A program made the position numbers and the translations under genes. Source: Myroides phaeus (lineage in GTDB: Bacteria; Bacteroidota; Bacteroidia; Flavobacteriales; Flavobacteriaceae). From it: DNA of 64,000 nt. Location of the stretch: positions 510,001-574,000 of the forward strand of contig NZ_CP047050.1 in the NCBI RefSeq assembly GCF_009799805.1, read 5' to 3'. Position 1 is the stretch's first letter. Each line of letters opens with the position of its first letter. The notes beneath the pieces are model-generated. The model had not been told where the DNA came from, ran no database searches, and worked only from the letters and a program-made list of their open reading frames with translations. Below, one piece after another: positions 1-9,298 of this stretch.

Positions 1-547
1 TTTCTTGAGGAGCAAACTTTGGTGTAGCTTTTTCATTTTCAGTTCCAATAGTCATTCCTTCGAAATCTGGATCATCACTACCATAAGAATAGTAAGGAAT
101 ATCTCCATAAATTTCTAAAGCTTGTAACTGAGCATACGCAATCATAACACGTGCTGCTGCTAATTGATTTTTTGGATCTCCATATGCTGCAATCTTTGCT
201 TCGTTTGCTGGATCTTCTAAAATATCAATAATTGTTTTATATTTCTTTACTGCTAAAAAGATATCACGGTATAAACTATTATTTACACCAACTCTAAACT
301 GATATCTATCTTCTGCTGTATAGTTTCTTTGTGCTGAATACTGCACCCAAGGTAGAGCCATACGAGCAGAAGGGAAACCTCCTCTTGTATTAGTCATTAA
401 AGCCTTGTTAGCACCATTAAAAATTCCCGTTGTACGAACCTCTGTTGGTTTATTTGGGTTTACATTTATGTCTTCTAAATCCTTATCACAACTTACTAAA
501 GTAAGTACACAAGCAATGAAAGACAATTTATATATAAGCTTTTTCAT
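1..547 (-). CDS. SusD/RagB-like outer membrane lipoprotein (partial at window edge)
   Basis: This is the N-terminal part (about 182 residues) of a surface nutrient-binding lipoprotein; the reading frame is open to base 1, so the C-terminus lies outside the window. The ATG at 547 opens MKKLIYKLSF and a signal peptide ending in the lipobox LVSC, with Cys20 as the lipidation site. The segment DINVNPNKPTE right after it is typical of the SusD_2 branch of the SusD family. SusD proteins cap the SusC barrel and bind the substrate. It starts 8 bases after the stop of the SusC gene at 556-3675, so the two form one transcription unit. The substrate cannot be told from the sequence, and no polysaccharide-degrading enzyme is visible nearby. 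Confidence 0.85.
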   Translation of the reverse strand, partial: MKKLIYKLSFIACVLTLVSCDKDLEDINVNPNKPTEVRTTGIFNGANKALMTNTRGGFPSARMALPWVQYSAQRNYTAEDRYQFRVGVNNSLYRDIFLAVKKYKTIIDILEDPANEAKIAAYGDPKNQLAAARVMIAYAQLQALEIYGDIPYYSYGSDDPDFEGMTIGTENEKATPKFAPQE

Positions 548-555
548 AATACTCT

Positions 556-3500
556 TTAGAATTTAAATTTAACATTCATTCCGTATGTTCTTGTAGAAGG
601 TAAAGAAGCTCCTTCAATAGCTTGGATGTTTCCACTTCCGTATGAAGCCATTTCAGGATCCATACCTTTCCAAGCAAGATTCCAAGTAAATAAGTTACGA
701 CCAAACATAGAAATAGTAATTCCTTTAAAAGGCCCAACCCACTTAGTAGGTAAATCATATCCTAAAGATATCTCACGTAATTTCACATAGTCTGCATCAA
801 AAATGTTCTGTGCATCAACTGTAGTTTGATGAGCTTTAGCCCAATCAATTGCATCTACAACTTTATCATTTTTAGTTCCATCTTCTTTAACACCATCTAA
901 AATCACACCTTTCTCACGGATACCATCAACTGCAGTTTCTTCTAACATACCAGAGTACATTCCGAACATATGAGAAGTAGAGTAATATTTACCTCCTTTT
1001 TGAATATCAAGTAAAACTCCTAAACGGAAATTTTTGTATTGGAAGCTGTTACGAATACCCATATTATAATCAGGTAAATATGAACCTAAAGCTTGTACTC
1101 CTGTTGATTTATATAAACCATTCGCTCCTACTACTTTATTACCATTTGCATCTCTTACATAATCTTTACCATAAATTTGTCCATAAGCCTCACCTACTTT
1201 TCCTTGTAAAGAAACGTTAAATGGAGCTCTTGTTATTTCAACTGACTCAACTCCATCAGCTAATCTTGTTAACTCATTTTTATTTTTAGAGAAGTTCCAA
1301 GAAATATCCCATGAAAAATCAGGTGTTCTAATTGGAGCTAAATTAACTGTAGCCTCAAGCCCTTTGTTTTTCATATCTCCAGCATTCAACCATTTATAAG
1401 CAAATCCTGTAGCTGGGTCATACTGTACTCTTGTAATAAGATCCTTAGTGTCAATTTGGTAATAAGAAACCTCGAAACCTACTCTATTATTTAAGAATGC
1501 AGCCTCTAAACCGATTTCTTTAGTAGTCATCATCTCTGGTTTTAAGTCAGGATTGTTAGCCGTAGCACTTAATGAATACGTAGGAGAACCTAAGAAAGGC
1601 CCATCTAAATTAAAGTAATCATTTGTTCTATAAGCATCAGTATCATTACCAACTTGTGCCCATCCTAATCTCAATTTACCAAACGATAACCAATCAACTT
1701 CTGGTAATAAAGTTGAGAAAATAAATGTACCTGTTACAGAAGGATAAGTAACTGACTTTTTCACAGTAGAGAACCAATCTGTACGTGTTGTACCTTCTAA
1801 GAATAAAAACTCCTTATAGTTTAAGCTAACAGAACCAAACACACTGTTTGTTCTCATATGAGTTTTATCATTTGAAGATTGTGCAGGAGAGTTACTATTA
1901 CTTAAATTATACAAGTTAGGTAAGTCTAAACCTCCTACTGTAGTTCCATATAAATAATCTCTTCTTTTCTCACTTCTATTAACTCCAACAAAAGCGTTTA
2001 ACCCAAAATCACCAAAATGATCATCATAATGTAAACGACCTTCATAGTTATATTCAGAAATATTACGTTTCAATATACTATAACTTGAAGTAGCTTGAGA
2101 ACCAACAGCAACTTGCTCTTCTACTGTAAAACTATAGCGATCTCCATACACAGTACCTACAGCATATAATTTATCACTAAAGTTATAAGTCAACTTCACA
2201 TTTCCATAAGTTCTATTACGAACATCTTGAGAAGTATTTTCATGAACTACCCAATAAGGGTTATCAGAATATGCAGGTCTTGCATCATTCCAATCATTTC
2301 TATTCCAAGATCTTTGATTACCATTTTCTAATTTATAGTCTTTAAGCTTTTTAAAGTCTAATTGTCTTTGAGACCACTGGAAGAATTTCTGAGCAACAGA
2401 GTTATCTCCATACCCAACTTCAGGTCTATTAAATCCTTTAGTATAAACATAACTAATGTTTGTTTCTGCTTTTAACTTATCCGTTAACTGAGTAGAAGCA
2501 TTTACAGTAAAGTTATTTTTCTGTAATTTAGAATTAGGAACAACCCCCTCAGTAACATTATTACTAAAAGACATTCTTACATTACTATCTTTATAAGACT
2601 TACCTACAGCTACAGATTGATTATGTGTAATACCTGTTCTAAAGAAAGATCTTACATCATTTTTAGATTTTACCCAAGGTACTTCTTTCATATAATCGTT
2701 AGAAAATTCAGGATCAAAAGCATACCATGGTAAATACATAGTACCATCTAACTTAGGTCCCCAGCTTTCATCAGTAGAATATTCTGGGATGTTATACATT
2801 TTCCCGTCAATCTCAACTTGTGACCACTCTGGAGAAGAACCACCTCCATAAGAGTTTTGCATTTTCGGCATAATGTTTACACTCTCAAAAGTAATTCCAG
2901 TGTTAACCTCAATATCTGTACGACCATTCTTTGCAGACTTAGTAGTATAAATGATTACACCATTACCTCCTCTATTTCCATATAAAGCAGAAGCAGGTCC
3001 TCCTTTTAATACAGTTACAGATTCGATTTCATCTGGATTTATATCCGCAGAAGTATCACCATAATCACGTCCACCAGCACCTCTTTGCATATTAGTATCC
3101 CCAAAGTTACTATTATCCAAAGGTACCCCATCAACAACGATTAAAGGTTGGTTGTTTCCTGTTACAGATTTAATACCACGTAAAACGATACGAGCAGAAC
3201 CTCCCATTGAAGATGGAGAAGTTACTTGTAAACCAGCAACATTACCAGACAATGCATTTACAGCATTTGTTTGTCCAGCTCCTGATAATTCATCTCCTTT
3301 AACTTCTTGAGAAGAATAACCAAGTTTCTTTTTGTCACGCTTAATACCCAAAGCTGTTACTACAACTTCATCAAGCATTTCTTCATCACTTGCCATTGCA
3401 ACATTAAAAATTGATGCAGCACCGACAGTGTGTTTAACGTCTTTCATTCCCACAAAAGAAAAAACAAGAACATCTCCTGCTTTTGTTTTAAGAGAATACT

Positions 3501-3675
3501 TCCCATCTAAATCAGTTTGTGTACCATTTGTAGTACCACTGATTACAACAGAAACCCCAGGAAGAGGAAGCCCCTCTTCGCTTACAACTCCGCTAAGAGT
3601 CTTTTCTTGTGCGAAACCAACCTGTACAAATAGGGTCAGAATACACATAAAGATCCAAGTAAACTTTGATTTCAT
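556..3675 (-). CDS. SusC/RagA family TonB-dependent outer membrane transporter
   Basis: A 1039-residue TonB-dependent transporter that moves substrate bound by its SusD partner across the outer membrane. Signal peptide about 1-22 (ending GFAQ); carboxypeptidase-regulatory-like beta domain about 25-105; plug domain about 115-230, with the SusC signature around GIKSVTGNNQPLIVVDGVP and the plug end GGNGVIIYTTK; then the 22-strand barrel, ending in the terminal Phe (KFKF) used for BAM assembly. The partner SusD lies 8 bases downstream. A TAGATTTG -7 box and the shared leader TACTAACTAAT lie just upstream. The substrate is unknown. The gene is intact and of normal length for the family. Confidence 0.95.
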   Translation of the reverse strand: MKSKFTWIFMCILTLFVQVGFAQEKTLSGVVSEEGLPLPGVSVVISGTTNGTQTDLDGKYSLKTKAGDVLVFSFVGMKDVKHTVGAASIFNVAMASDEEMLDEVVVTALGIKRDKKKLGYSSQEVKGDELSGAGQTNAVNALSGNVAGLQVTSPSSMGGSARIVLRGIKSVTGNNQPLIVVDGVPLDNSNFGDTNMQRGAGGRDYGDTSADINPDEIESVTVLKGGPASALYGNRGGNGVIIYTTKSAKNGRTDIEVNTGITFESVNIMPKMQNSYGGGSSPEWSQVEIDGKMYNIPEYSTDESWGPKLDGTMYLPWYAFDPEFSNDYMKEVPWVKSKNDVRSFFRTGITHNQSVAVGKSYKDSNVRMSFSNNVTEGVVPNSKLQKNNFTVNASTQLTDKLKAETNISYVYTKGFNRPEVGYGDNSVAQKFFQWSQRQLDFKKLKDYKLENGNQRSWNRNDWNDARPAYSDNPYWVVHENTSQDVRNRTYGNVKLTYNFSDKLYAVGTVYGDRYSFTVEEQVAVGSQATSSYSILKRNISEYNYEGRLHYDDHFGDFGLNAFVGVNRSEKRRDYLYGTTVGGLDLPNLYNLSNSNSPAQSSNDKTHMRTNSVFGSVSLNYKEFLFLEGTTRTDWFSTVKKSVTYPSVTGTFIFSTLLPEVDWLSFGKLRLGWAQVGNDTDAYRTNDYFNLDGPFLGSPTYSLSATANNPDLKPEMMTTKEIGLEAAFLNNRVGFEVSYYQIDTKDLITRVQYDPATGFAYKWLNAGDMKNKGLEATVNLAPIRTPDFSWDISWNFSKNKNELTRLADGVESVEITRAPFNVSLQGKVGEAYGQIYGKDYVRDANGNKVVGANGLYKSTGVQALGSYLPDYNMGIRNSFQYKNFRLGVLLDIQKGGKYYSTSHMFGMYSGMLEETAVDGIREKGVILDGVKEDGTKNDKVVDAIDWAKAHQTTVDAQNIFDADYVKLREISLGYDLPTKWVGPFKGITISMFGRNLFTWNLAWKGMDPEMASYGSGNIQAIEGASLPSTRTYGMNVKFKF

Positions 3676-3688
3676 TATAATTATTTTG

Positions 3689-3699
3689 ATTAGTTAGTA
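3689..3699 (-). promoter_or_regulatory. Shared SusC leader motif TACTAACTAAT, copy 1
   Basis: The 11-base motif TACTAACTAAT lies 13 bases before the SusC start codon. It recurs identically before the other two SusC genes (8716-8726 and 13861-13871). Here it begins 3 bases after a TAnnTTTG box, so it should fall at the start of the mRNA. Its role is unknown. Confidence 0.6.
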
Positions 3700-3702
3700 T
3701 AA

Positions 3703-3710
3703 CAAATCTA
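3703..3710 (-). promoter_or_regulatory. Bacteroidota-type -7 promoter element (TAGATTTG)
   Basis: On the minus strand the sequence TAGATTTG matches the TAnnTTTG consensus of Bacteroidota housekeeping promoters, 27 bases upstream of the SusC start. No clear TTTG -33 box is seen at the usual spacing. The box overlaps one arm of a 14-bp inverted repeat, so this promoter may be controlled by a bound protein. Confidence 0.5.
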
Positions 3711-3748
3711 ACAAAAGATTTTAAATAACATTAACTTTTGTTAGATTT
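3704..3748. promoter_or_regulatory. Perfect 14-bp inverted repeat overlapping a SusC promoter (candidate operator)
   Basis: AAATCTAACAAAAG (3704-3717) is repeated in perfect inverse as CTTTTGTTAGATTT (3735-3748), with 17 bases between the arms. The proximal arm covers most of the -7 box of the SusC gene at 556-3675. The expected transcription start is downstream of both arms, which suggests a DNA operator rather than an RNA hairpin. The other two SusC genes do not have such a repeat. On the plus strand the repeat is followed by T7, but no plus-strand gene precedes it. Confidence 0.5.
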
Positions 3749-3934
3749 TTTTAGCAATCAGAATAAATATAGTTTAAAGATAAACACCCATATGTATCAA
3801 AAAAACAATAATACAATCATAAATATATAAATTACACAATACCGAGAATCACACCAATCCCTTACAAGCATTGGGTTTTAACATAAAAAACATTACAAAA
3901 TTGATATTAAATAAATCAATCCCTCTAAAACAAA

Positions 3935-3960
3935 AGAAGCCACTCAATTGAGTGGCTTCT
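3935..3960 (-). terminator. Terminator of SusD-like gene 3979-5481
   Basis: AGAAGCCACTC and GAGTGGCTTCT form an 11-bp stem with an AATT loop, followed on the minus strand by TTTGTTTTAG. It sits 18 bases after the stop codon of the SusD-like gene. Confidence 0.8.
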
Positions 3961-3978
3961 TTATTATTAATTCAATAT

Positions 3979-5481
3979 CTAATTATTATAAACAGGATTA
4001 TTCAATATTTCATTTTGCGGAACCATAAAAGTCATCTTTGAATCATCATAACTAAAATTAGTGTTTGCAAAATAAAGGTGATTGCTTCCATAGTTAAAAT
4101 CTGCCTTATTTCGTTTAATAGCAGCATAAGCTTTCCCTTCACCCCATAGTTCAATACGTGTTTGTAATAAAATCTGTTCTTTTAAGTTATTACCACTTAA
4201 ATTATCAACGAATGTTACATCTGCAACTCTTACAGCTAAAAATTCTTTTAATATTTCTTTTGCTGCTGCTTCCTGTCCAAGTCTTGCTTTTACTTCAGCA
4301 TTTAACAAGTACATTTCTTCAACTCTCATAAATACATAATCAGATTCAATGATACGTTGTCCTCCAAAAAGTTTCCCTTTAGCAGAATAAAATTTATTTG
4401 CAGGAACAGTATTCTCTTTTCCAATTTTCATTTCTTCTCCTGTTACATCTGTTACAATATTGCTAACAAATTGTTGTTTACGAACATCTTTATCTGATAT
4501 TGCTTTATACAATTCTGTTGACATACCTTTTGTGTCACCAACATATGCATAGCTGTATGTATAAACATCCATTTGGCCCCACCAAGAAACCAAATCCAAA
4601 TTGTTCTCTGAAGTCAAAACAGCTCCCCACATCCAGTTAGGGTTACTTGACATTTTATTAAAACCTGCTAATAGTCCATTTTTAGAAGCAAGAGGATAAG
4701 CACCACTTAGAATAATGTCATCAGTTAATTTCCCAGCTTCAATTAAAGCATCGTTTGTTCCCTTAGCTGCATAAACATAGGCAAGTATTCCTTTTGTAAC
4801 CAAGTAATTTACGTTCTTTTCTTTTCCAACTGCACCAGCCTCCTCAAACAATTGAATCGATTCATTTAAATCTTTAATCATAAAATCAAAAACTTCTTGA
4901 GTAGTCTTTGCTGCCAAATTTTCTAATACAGGAGCTTCATAAATAGGAAGTAGTTTTTCATTTGCATCATAACCTTTTGTATACATTACAGCAAGATTAT
5001 AATACATATATGCTCTTAAAGCTTTTGCTTCAGCTAAAACCTTTTTTTCTGTATTTTTAAGTTCCTTTCCATCATATGGTGCAATTACATTATTTGTACC
5101 TCGTACCATATAATAATAAAACCTCCAAGGCTTATAATTTTCATTACTTGTAAAGTTGGTTATATTTTGCAAATTAGCAATTCTGCTATACCAACCATAA
5201 ATTGCACTATTAAGATTTACATCTCCAGCAAGCATATCTGTATAAATGTCAAAACCTTTTTGTCCAAAATCATCGTGTCCAGTTGTTCCACCAGAAAAAG
5301 CTCTAACATTATAAGCGTACAAACCATTTAAAGTAGCCGCTCCTAAGTGAGGTGAGTTCTCAGAAACTTTATCTATATCTGATTTTGAAATAGTATCAGT
5401 TGCTGACAATTCTAAGAAATCTTTTGAACAAGCTCCAAACATAAGTCCTACGCTTAAAGCTAATAATATTATTTTTTTCAT
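3979..5481 (-). CDS. SusD/RagB-like outer membrane lipoprotein
   Basis: A 500-residue substrate-binding lipoprotein of the SusD/RagB family. The signal peptide ends in the lipobox FGAC with Cys18. The body shows the TPR-rich SusD fold: the helix pair around AEAKALRAYMYYNLAVMYTKGY (about 150-170) is the classic family landmark, and the C-terminal part carries the RIELWGEGKAYAAIKR-type motif. It follows the broken SusC gene (5503-8707) by 21 bases and would be its partner. The SusD itself is intact, so the lesion in the SusC is either recent or a sequence error. The substrate is unknown. Confidence 0.92.
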   Translation of the reverse strand: MKKIILLALSVGLMFGACSKDFLELSATDTISKSDIDKVSENSPHLGAATLNGLYAYNVRAFSGGTTGHDDFGQKGFDIYTDMLAGDVNLNSAIYGWYSRIANLQNITNFTSNENYKPWRFYYYMVRGTNNVIAPYDGKELKNTEKKVLAEAKALRAYMYYNLAVMYTKGYDANEKLLPIYEAPVLENLAAKTTQEVFDFMIKDLNESIQLFEEAGAVGKEKNVNYLVTKGILAYVYAAKGTNDALIEAGKLTDDIILSGAYPLASKNGLLAGFNKMSSNPNWMWGAVLTSENNLDLVSWWGQMDVYTYSYAYVGDTKGMSTELYKAISDKDVRKQQFVSNIVTDVTGEEMKIGKENTVPANKFYSAKGKLFGGQRIIESDYVFMRVEEMYLLNAEVKARLGQEAAAKEILKEFLAVRVADVTFVDNLSGNNLKEQILLQTRIELWGEGKAYAAIKRNKADFNYGSNHLYFANTNFSYDDSKMTFMVPQNEILNNPVYNN

Positions 5482-5502
5482 GTCTTTTCGATTAATTAGT
5501 GA

Positions 5503-8500
5503 TTAAAATTTAACTTTCACTCCCCCTGTGATTGTAGTTAAAGGAGCATACTGATATGTTGAAGATTGTCCAAATTCAGATGTAGCAGGGTTGAATCCAT
5601 CACGTTTAGCAAATAAGAATAGGTTGTCTCCTGAAACATAAAAACTTAAGTCTGCTAACCCCAATTGTTTTACAAATAATTTAGGTAATGTATAACCTAA
5701 ACGAATATTATTAATGCTCAAGAAATCAGATTTAGTTAAGAAACGAGTAGAGGTACCATTTACACTTGCATCAGCATCACTTGAAATTCGAGGTACATCA
5801 GTAATATCTCCAGGTTTTTGCCATCTATTATCAATGTCTTTATGCCAATTATTTCCACCTACTTTATCATTATGCATCAAACTTGCATAAGCACTATCAT
5901 AAGAATAACCTCCTAAACTATAAAGCATTTGAACAGATAACTCCCATCCTTTTAATCCACCACTCAAGTTTATCCCACCACGCACTTTTGGAATAGCAGA
6001 TTTACCAACATACTGTTGTGTACCTTCAGCATAGTTAAAAGTTTTTTCTTTAGTTAACTGACCCTCTTTATCTGGATTAGCTACTAAGAAATCAGTTAAT
6101 GAAGCAACATATTGTTTTTCCCATTTCCGTCAGTATAAGTATATGTATACCATTGTGCTCTTCCAGACTCACTGTCAACTCCAGCCCATTCTCTCATATA
6201 AAAATCAGCAATTGAATGTCCCGCTGAACGTCCATACAAGCCATCAATATCAAGCACTTTTTCTTGTCCTGTAGAAGGGTCTATTGGCATATTGATTAAC
6301 TTATTTTTTAAATACTCACCATTGATCGCAATATCAAAATAAGCATCCTTAGTTTGTAATACGTGTCCAACTACATTAAATTCTACCCCCTGATTTCTCA
6401 ATTTACCATCATTTACTGTCATCAATGCATAACCAGCCGATGGACCTACTCTACGGGTAAAAATTAAATCATCAGTATCTTTTAAATAATAATCAACCGA
6501 TACATCTAAATATTTTTTCAAACTAACTTCAACACCTGTCTGAAACATTTTTGATTTTTCCCAAGTTAAATCAGGATTCCCAACAACAGATTCATAAATT
6601 GCTAAATCACCTCCATAAGTACCAACTTGCCATAAATTCTCTCCTGGATGATTACTCCCAACACCTTGATCTCCTATTAGACCATAACTTGTTTTCAATT
6701 TCAAATTACTTATCAAATCTTGATTAAGCATAAACTCTTCCCTTGAAACAACCCAAGACAAACCGACAGAACCAAAAGTTCCCCATTTATCATTTTTAAA
6801 TCTTGAAGAACCATCACGTCTAATTGTTCCTGATAAGAAATACTTTCCTGCATAATCGTAATTCAATTGCCCGAAATAACTTTCAATAGCATATCTATTT
6901 TTGTAACCTGAAGAAGGGCTTGAACTTGATCCATTATTAATTTCAGTACTATTTGGATCAGCCAAATTATTTTTACTTATATCGTTATATCTTGACTCGT
7001 AATAGCTATTTTCATGAGCAGCAAGAACTTCAAATCCATGTGCACCAAAAGATTTTTTATAACGTAATAACTTTAACCAGTTATAAGTAAATAGTTCTGT
7101 TTTAACCTTAAAGATTGATCCTCCCATTGTAGCAGCAGAACCATAATATCTATTATTTAATCGATCTCTTGTATTATTATAATATTGTCCTCCTACATTA
7201 GTTTCAAATGTTAATCCATCTGCAATACTTACAGTAAAAGCAGCATTAGCACTTACTTCATCTCGCGTGGTTCTATCTTTACCATAAGTTGCATCTCCTA
7301 CAGCGTTAGTTAAAGCACCAAAACCACGTCTGTACCATAATCATACTGATTACCTCCATAAACGTCTTTTACAAAATTTCCATCTTCATCGCGTAAGAAT
7401 AAAGGATATATAGAAGGAATATTATTGGTAAACCAGAATACACTTCCTGAATCACTTGACTGCCCTGCATTGTTACTTTGTGAGTGTGTATAACCAATGT
7501 TCATCTTTGCATCTAACCATTCTTTTGGTTTATGCTGTAAATTTAAACGAGCAGTTAATCTTTCATAATCAGAATTTACTGAATACCCCTCATCTTTTAA
7601 ATACCCTAAAGAAGAAAAATAAGATGTCTTTTCTGCAGATCCACCCATATTAACATTAGCTTCAATACGTCTTGAAGATTGAAAAGCATAGTCTCTCCAG
7701 TTTTCAGGATTATATTTTCTTGTAACTCCTTCACGTATTTTTCCAGTAGCAGGATCGATTAATTCCCCTCCATCTGCTACATTCCACATATTATATCGAG
7801 GATCTATACCGTAACGTTGTCCAAATAAATTATTACCTGCCCAAACATTAGCTTGATCATCTGTAAAATTCCCTTTGATTTTACCATAGTTTGTTAATCC
7901 TTCATAAGAATACTCCATATACTGTTCAGGAGAAGTTATCACATCATAATCCGGTAATGCTCTCCAGTTAACACCTGTTTTCATGTCAACTTCAATAAAT
8001 GAACCTGAAGTTCCTTTACCTGTTTTAGTATTAATAATAACAACACCATTAGCTCCACGAGAACCATAAATTGCAGTTGCAGTAGCATCTTTCAATACAG
8101 TCATAGAACCAATATCAGCAGGATTAATAGAGCTAATATTTCCAAAGTATGGAACACCATCTACAATATAAAGAGGACTTCTATTACCATTCACAGAACC
8201 AAATCCACGAATACGAACAGTAGGTTCGGCACCTGGCTGTCCTGTTGAGGCAATAACACGCACACCTGCTGCTTCACCGGCTAATGCAGCAACAGCATTA
8301 GAAACATTCTTTTTTTCAATTTGCTTTGCTTCTACTTGTGAAGCAGAACCTGTAAATGATTCCTTTGTAGCTGTACCATATCCTACTACAATTACTTCGT
8401 CCAACATATTGTCTTCAGACATCATTGTCACGTTGTGAATAGGTGTAGCGCCTACTTTATACGTAACATCATTCATTCCAATAAATGAAAATACAAGAAC

Positions 8501-8707
8501 ATCTCCTGCTTTAACATTTAAAGAATACTTACCATCCAAATCTGTTTGCGTACCCTCTTGCGTACCCTGAATTACAACAGAAACACCTGGCAATGGCAAT
8601 CCATCCTCACTCACAACTCCTGTAAGTGTTTTGTTTTGAGCAAATCCCATTTGAAGGCTTAGTACAAATAGGATAGTCAAAAACCAATTAAGTCTTGATT
8701 TCATCAT
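5503..8707 (-). pseudogene. SusC/RagA family transporter, interrupted by two frameshifts
   Basis: One SusC-type gene is split into three open segments: 7310-8707 (signal peptide, regulatory-like domain, plug and first strands), the frame containing 6096-7127 (mid barrel), and the frame containing 5503-5985 (end of barrel, terminal KVKF). Translating across the gaps restores the family sequence if one base is added at two places. Near 7330, ACAGACGT should probably read ACAGGACGT, giving GTGRGFGALTNAV. At 6115-6119, an A5 run (minus strand) should be A6, giving GKKQYVASLTDF. The repaired protein would have about 1068 residues. Both lesions are single-base losses in short homopolymers, so a sequencing error is possible. 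No clear -7 box is present upstream, unlike the other two SusC genes, which favours real decay. The SusD partner downstream is intact. Confidence 0.8.
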
Positions 8708-8715
8708 ATAAATTG

Positions 8716-8726
8716 ATTAGTTAGTA
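8716..8726 (-). promoter_or_regulatory. Shared SusC leader motif TACTAACTAAT, copy 2
   Basis: Identical to the motifs at 3689-3699 and 13861-13871, and 8 bases before the start codon of the interrupted SusC. Here the position of the -7 box reads TAATCAG instead of TAnnTTTG, so the promoter looks degraded. Confidence 0.5.
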
Positions 8727-9226
8727 AAACTGATTAACAGAAAAAACTATACCAATAAATCAACAACAAGCAAAACAAAAAAGTTAAAAAACAATAAATA
8801 ACACAATTAAAACAACCGAAACACTACAATAACAACAAATAATATTTTAAAACATTACCAAATAACAACATCACAAAGCCATTCAATATGTTAATAATTA
8901 AAATAGTTAAAATCTTAAATTAAATTAAAAATAAAATCATAATTACAGAAAATAAATCTCATTATACATAATTACACAAACATAAAAGCATAATTAGCGA
9001 ATAAAAAAGAAACTATTCACTTTACATAATCGCATAAAGCACATTATTTAAAATTGTTCTAATTATTGAAGCGATAGATTAATATTTAAGAAAAATTGCC
9101 AAAAGGCTCTTAATCAAGCTAAGCAATTTTACACATTACAAGTGATAATACTCATAAACTACTTATAACATACTACAAAACTGTACTTGAACGAATCTAT
9201 TTCTACAAAATATAGGGCAAAAAAAA
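8727..9226. other. AT-rich non-coding spacer
   Basis: About 500 bases between the leader of the interrupted SusC and the terminator of the next SusD. The sequence is very AT-rich with many AACAA and AATAA runs. I see no coding frame, RNA gene or repeat in it. Confidence 0.5.
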
Positions 9227-9262
9227 TCCCCTTGTAATAGACTCACGTCTACTACAAGGGGA
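9227..9262 (-). terminator. Terminator of SusD-like gene 9299-10798
   Basis: TCCCCTTGTA (9227-9236) pairs with TACAAGGGGA (9253-9262). On the minus strand the stem is followed by a run of T (the A8 tract on the plus strand). It lies 36 bases after the SusD stop codon. Confidence 0.8.
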
Positions 9263-9298
9263 TAAATAATTGTACAGTTTTCTAAATTATACTATAGT

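Noticed and set aside
6096..7330. Programmed frameshifting to explain the split SusC
   Set aside because: Two shifts would be needed, neither has a slippery heptamer with a following pseudoknot, and SusC genes are not known to use this.
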